From: Cryobacterium sp. M96
GTDB lineage: Bacteria > Actinomycetota > Actinomycetes > Actinomycetales > Microbacteriaceae
Reading direction: 5' to 3'
DNA length: 47,888 bases
Assembly (NCBI RefSeq): GCF_002929845.1
Contig: NZ_PJJS01000031.1
Coordinates: 1 to 47,888 of the forward strand
The notes under the pieces: model-generated
Databases searched by the model: none
The model's input: the letters and a program-made list of their open reading frames with translations, nothing else
Told to the model about the DNA's origin: nothing
In this document: positions 44,883 to 47,888 of the stretch, piece by piece
Layout of the letters: the number at the start of each line of letters is the position of its first letter
Position numbering within the stretch: the stretch's first letter is position 1
Made by a program: the position numbers and the translations under genes

Positions 44883-44971
44883 CGAACGAATTCGACGGAG
44901 ATTCTGGCCGAAAGGGGCTCAAAAACCGGAAAATGACTCTCATTCGAGAGAATCTCCGTCGTATCGGTTCG
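44883..44971 (+). repeat. A-family inverted-repeat element, copy 3
   Basis: Left arm at 44883-44905 (containing GAATTCGACGGAGATTCT) pairs with the right arm at 44949-44971 at 20 of 23 positions. The interior has GGCCGAAAGGGGCTCAAA and CCGGAAA, in the same order as copy 1. It lies between the convergent phosphopantetheinyl transferase and M1 peptidase genes. Confidence 0.85.
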
Positions 44972-45014
44972 ACGCCAGGCGGGAGGGTCGGTCGGCTGGA
45001 CCAGCCAACCTCGC

Positions 45015-46454
45015 CTAGAGCTTGGGCAGGGCGCTCCGATAGATCCAGCGGTCGACGATCCGGCGAATTTCACCGCTATCGGTGTGCACGGAAAGGAACT
45101 CCACAAGGTCCTCGGTAGTGATGGAACCGTGACGGCGCGCCCGCGTGTAGGCGCGCACGGCGCCGAAGAAGGCGTCGTCGCCGAGCGACCGGCGCACCGC
45201 GTGCAGGGCCAGGGCGCCGCGCTTGTAGACCCGGTCGTCGAACATGTCGTGCGGCCCCGGTTCGCCGACGACGATGTCCCGCGGCAGGGCCTCGATCTCG
45301 GTCCGGTGCACGGCGGCACTCGCATCGGCCGTTGGTCCACCGCCGGCCTCCGCCCACAGCCACTCGGCGTAGCAGGCGAACCCCTCGTGCAGCCAGATGT
45401 CCTGCCACCGCACGACGGTCAGGCTGTTGCCGAACCACTGGTGGGCCAGTTCGTGGGCGATCAGCCGGTCGCTGCCGTGCGCACCGTCGACGTGGTTGCG
45501 ACCGAAAATGGCGAGGCCGTGGGCCTCGAGCGGGATCTCCAGCTCGTCGTCGGTGACAACGACCGAGTAGGCGTCGAACGGGTAGGGACCGAAGCGGTCG
45601 GCGAAGAGGGAGATCATCTCCGGAAGTCGGGCGAAGTCCACCGCCACCTCGCGGGCGAGGTTTGCCGGGAAGAAGATGCGTTGGGCCACCGGGGCGGCGG
45701 TGGCGTCGGTGCGCCGGTAACGGCCGATCAGCACCGTGGCCAGGTAAGTAGCCATCGGCTCCTTCACCTCGTAGGTCCAGCTGGTGCGGCCAGACCGCGT
45801 CGTGCGCGCGATCAGCGTACCGTTCGCCACGACCGTGTAGGGGTCCTCGCAGCTGACCCGGATGCGGAACGAGGCCTTGTTGCTGGGGTGGTCGTTGCAG
45901 GGGAACCACGACGCCGACCCGGTCGGCTGGCCGGCCACGAGCACGCCGTCGTCGAGTTCCTCCCAGCCGACCTCGCCCCAGATGCTCTTCAACGGATGCG
46001 GCGCGCCGCGATACCGCACGATCACCTCGAACAGAGCCCCAGCCTCGATCGTCGCCACCACCGTGATGGTGAGCTTGCGCGCGCTCTGGCTCACCTTCAA
46101 CGCCCGCACCCCGTCGACGGTGACCCGGTCCACAGTGAGACCATCGAAGTCGAGGCTGAACCGGTCCAGCCTCATCGATGCCCGGGCCTGCACGGTGGCT
46201 GTGGCCCGCAACTGGTTGGTGGTCACCCGGTAGTCGAGGTTCAGGTCGTAGTGCAGGGCGAGGTAACCGCCGTTTCCGTTGCCCGGCAGGTACGGGTCGC
46301 CCGCGGTGGTGGCGCCGTGGGTGGGAGCGGCCCCTCGAACGCCGGCCGGGCCGAGCGCGGATCTGGGCGGCAGCGGGGTGAGGCGCTTGGCCGGGCTCTG
46401 AGCGGGGCCTGAGGGCGGTGGGGTGCGAGGCATGGTGGGCGTCAAGTCTGCCAT
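45015..46454 (-). CDS. M1-family metallopeptidase (aminopeptidase)
   Basis: A 479-residue zinc peptidase. The zinc motif HELAHQWFGN is at 334-343 with the third ligand Glu357 in LHEGFACYAEWL. The substrate loop that usually reads GAMEN is EAHG (310-313) here. N-terminal beta domain (about 65-250) and catalytic domain are present; the long C-terminal helical domain of large aminopeptidases is missing, as is usual for this short group. A Pro/Gly-rich N-terminus of about 50 residues precedes. No ribosome-binding site decides between ATG 46454, which overlaps the end of the upstream synthetase gene by 13 nt, and ATG 46433, 8 nt past its stop. Coupling to that gene is likely. Confidence 0.92.
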   Translation of the reverse strand: MADLTPTMPRTPPPSGPAQSPAKRLTPLPPRSALGPAGVRGAAPTHGATTAGDPYLPGNGNGGYLALHYDLNLDYRVTTNQLRATATVQARASMRLDRFSLDFDGLTVDRVTVDGVRALKVSQSARKLTITVVATIEAGALFEVIVRYRGAPHPLKSIWGEVGWEELDDGVLVAGQPTGSASWFPCNDHPSNKASFRIRVSCEDPYTVVANGTLIARTTRSGRTSWTYEVKEPMATYLATVLIGRYRRTDATAAPVAQRIFFPANLAREVAVDFARLPEMISLFADRFGPYPFDAYSVVVTDDELEIPLEAHGLAIFGRNHVDGAHGSDRLIAHELAHQWFGNSLTVVRWQDIWLHEGFACYAEWLWAEAGGGPTADASAAVHRTEIEALPRDIVVGEPGPHDMFDDRVYKRGALALHAVRRSLGDDAFFGAVRAYTRARRHGSITTEDLVEFLSVHTDSGEIRRIVDRWIYRSALPKL

Positions 46455-47888
46455 GGCAGACTGCGCCACGGCGAAATGGGGTTGCCCGACCACACCGACC
46501 CGGCCGGCACGCGTTCCCCGCGCATCACCAGCGAGGCAGGCCCCACAGTGGCGCCCTCCTCGATGTCGGCCGCCGGCAGAATCACGCTGTGCGGCCCGAG
46601 CGTGGCGCCCGCCGCCAGGGTGACCCGGTCCAATTGCATGATGCGGTCGTGGAACAGGTGCGTCTGCACCACGCAGCCCCGGTTCACGGTCGCACCGTCT
46701 TTGATGCTCACCAGGTCCGCCTCCGGCAGCCAGTAGGTCTCGCACCACACGCCGTACCCGATGTGCGCGCCGAGAGTGCGAAGCCACACGGCGAGCGCCG
46801 GCGTGCCGGCCGCCTTCGCCGCGAACCAGGGTCGGGCGACCATCTCGACGAAGCTGTCCGACACCTCGTTGCGCCAGATGAACGACGACCAGAGCGGATG
46901 TTCCGTAGCGTCGATCCGGCCCACCAGCAACCACTTCGCGGCCGTGGTCACCAGGGCGGCGACGGCTCCCGCGGCCAGCAGCACCAGACCCGAGAGCGCG
47001 ATCGTCCACCCCAGGCCGATCGTGAGCCAGAGCGCATCAAGGGCGACGAGCACGCCGAGGGCGATCAGGACCGTGACGATGACCGGGATGATCCGGAGCA
47101 TCTCCCACAGCGCCCGCCAGGTGACGAGCCGGGCCGGTGGGTGGAAGGTGCGGGCCTCGTCAACATCCGTCACTGTGCGGCGCAGCCGTTCGGGCGGGTT
47201 GCCCAGCCAGGACGACCCGCGTTTCGCCTTGCGCGGCGTGGAGGAGAGCACCGCGACGAGCCCGTTGCGCGGCACCGTGCGGCCCGCGCCCGCCATGCCG
47301 CTGTTGCCGAGGAACGCCCGGCGGCCGATCTTGGCCGGCCCGATGTGCAGCCAGCCGCCGCCGAGTTCATAGCAGGCGACCATGGTGTCGTCGGCGAGAA
47401 ACGCGGCCGGGGCGATGGTCGTCAGGGCGGGGATGAGAAGCACGGTGGAGGCTTCCACGCCGGCGCCCACCTTAGCGCCGAGCAGGCGCAGCCAGATCGG
47501 GGTGAGCAGGCTCGCGTAGATCGGGAACAGGAGCGTTCGGGCGCCGTCGAGGATTCGCTCGGTCATCCAGACCTGCCAGCCGATCCGGCTGCGCACGGGG
47601 TAGTACCCCTCCCGCAGGCCCACACCGAGCAGCCGAACGGAGCCGAGCACCAGCAGCGCGTAGACCAGCCCGGCTGCCACGACCGCGAGCGGGGTGGCCA
47701 GGGCGGCCCGCCCGGCCGCGTCGGCCAGAGTCGCAGCGTCGCCGATGGACGCCCCGACGATGAGCGCGCCGACGAGCACCGCGATCGCGGGCAGGGCCGT
47801 CATGGCGATGGCCCCGGTCGCGAAGGCGGTCAGCCAGCGGGTCCCGCGCGGCGGGCGCTCGGCCGGCCACGAGCCGCGGGCGGCGCCC
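46442..47888 (-). CDS. Pls/PosA-type non-ribosomal peptide synthetase, C-terminal part (partial)
   Basis: The frame is open to the right edge of the window, so the 5' part is missing. The visible 481 residues match the membrane-bound terminal region of Pls/PosA-family synthetases: several hydrophobic segments, two left-handed beta-helix stretches (IGRRAFLGNSGMAGAGRTV, and ATVNRGCVVQTHLFHDR to GATVGPASLVMRGE) and NEVSDSFVEMVARPWF. In Pls, adenylation and carrier domains precede this part, and the enzyme makes epsilon-poly-lysine. The product here is unknown. An M1 peptidase gene follows directly, and a phosphopantetheinyl transferase gene is nearby. Confidence 0.82.
   Translation of the reverse strand, partial: GAARGSWPAERPPRGTRWLTAFATGAIAMTALPAIAVLVGALIVGASIGDAATLADAAGRAALATPLAVVAAGLVYALLVLGSVRLLGVGLREGYYPVRSRIGWQVWMTERILDGARTLLFPIYASLLTPIWLRLLGAKVGAGVEASTVLLIPALTTIAPAAFLADDTMVACYELGGGWLHIGPAKIGRRAFLGNSGMAGAGRTVPRNGLVAVLSSTPRKAKRGSSWLGNPPERLRRTVTDVDEARTFHPPARLVTWRALWEMLRIIPVIVTVLIALGVLVALDALWLTIGLGWTIALSGLVLLAAGAVAALVTTAAKWLLVGRIDATEHPLWSSFIWRNEVSDSFVEMVARPWFAAKAAGTPALAVWLRTLGAHIGYGVWCETYWLPEADLVSIKDGATVNRGCVVQTHLFHDRIMQLDRVTLAAGATLGPHSVILPAADIEEGATVGPASLVMRGERVPAGSVWSGNPISPWRSLPWQT

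Noticed and set aside
25303..44971. Insertion sequence
   Set aside because: The A-family copies are under 90 bp, encode nothing, and no transposase or convincing target duplication is present.

Overview
The window is a high-GC chromosomal segment of an actinobacterium. It most resembles the family Microbacteriaceae, because of the SepX/GlpR-type membrane protein beside rimJ, galU and 5-formyltetrahydrofolate cyclo-ligase, the actinobacterial helicase with an MTES_1575-like nuclease end, the DUF222/HNH pseudogene, the Rv0805-like phosphodiesterase and a compact type III polyketide locus. The genus cannot be fixed from the sequence. There is no rRNA, transposase, integrase, phage gene or CRISPR array. 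One tRNA is present: tRNA-Ala with anticodon CGC.

Layout. 1-580 is non-coding and holds three small inverted-repeat elements. 581-4981 (minus) is a probable operon of a PAP2 phosphatase, a type III polyketide synthase and a methyltransferase-monooxygenase fusion. 5265-6203 is a cyclic-nucleotide phosphodiesterase whose 3' end overlaps a Stealth-family sugar-phosphate transferase (6133-7863). 8013-11555 (minus) holds a broken DUF1761 gene, a DUF488 protein, a DUF255/YyaL thioredoxin-fold protein and a PnuC transporter. 11692-16491 is a divergent pair, a Cys-rich HTH regulator and the helicase HrpA. 16740-17992 is a dead DUF222/HNH endonuclease gene. 18091-26490 holds three aldo/keto reductases, an amino-acid ABC importer, a two-domain rhodanese and an MFS transporter. 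26445-30941 has an alpha/beta hydrolase, a DUF4349 lipoprotein, an acyl-CoA dehydrogenase and a ThrE-type exporter. 30969-32784 has two small proteins, an AlaX-like editing protein and tRNA-Ala. 32866-37184 is the conserved sepX-rimJ-galU / 5-FCL-fmdB-mscL block. 37637-43924 has a degenerate helicase-nuclease, adenine deaminase and CorA. 44048-47888 has a phosphopantetheinyl transferase, an M1 peptidase and the end of a Pls/PosA-type non-ribosomal peptide synthetase that runs off the window.

Four themes go beyond single genes. (1) Small inverted-repeat elements of several unrelated sequence families sit in intergenic DNA, and every gap longer than 100 bp between convergent genes contains at least one, although the one at 32546-32611 is weak. 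Two families have several copies with conserved asymmetric interiors. (2) Many genes start 6 or 7 nt after a TANNNT-like -10 box with no useful ribosome-binding site, so leaderless transcription looks common here. (3) Several conserved proteins carry in-frame tandem-repeat insertions with 12, 15 or 30 bp units; one such tract coincides with a frameshift that cuts off the original C-terminus of the helicase-nuclease. (4) Conserved neighbourhoods show losses: the glp/moeA gene is missing between rimJ and galU, and the HNH and DUF1761 genes are broken.
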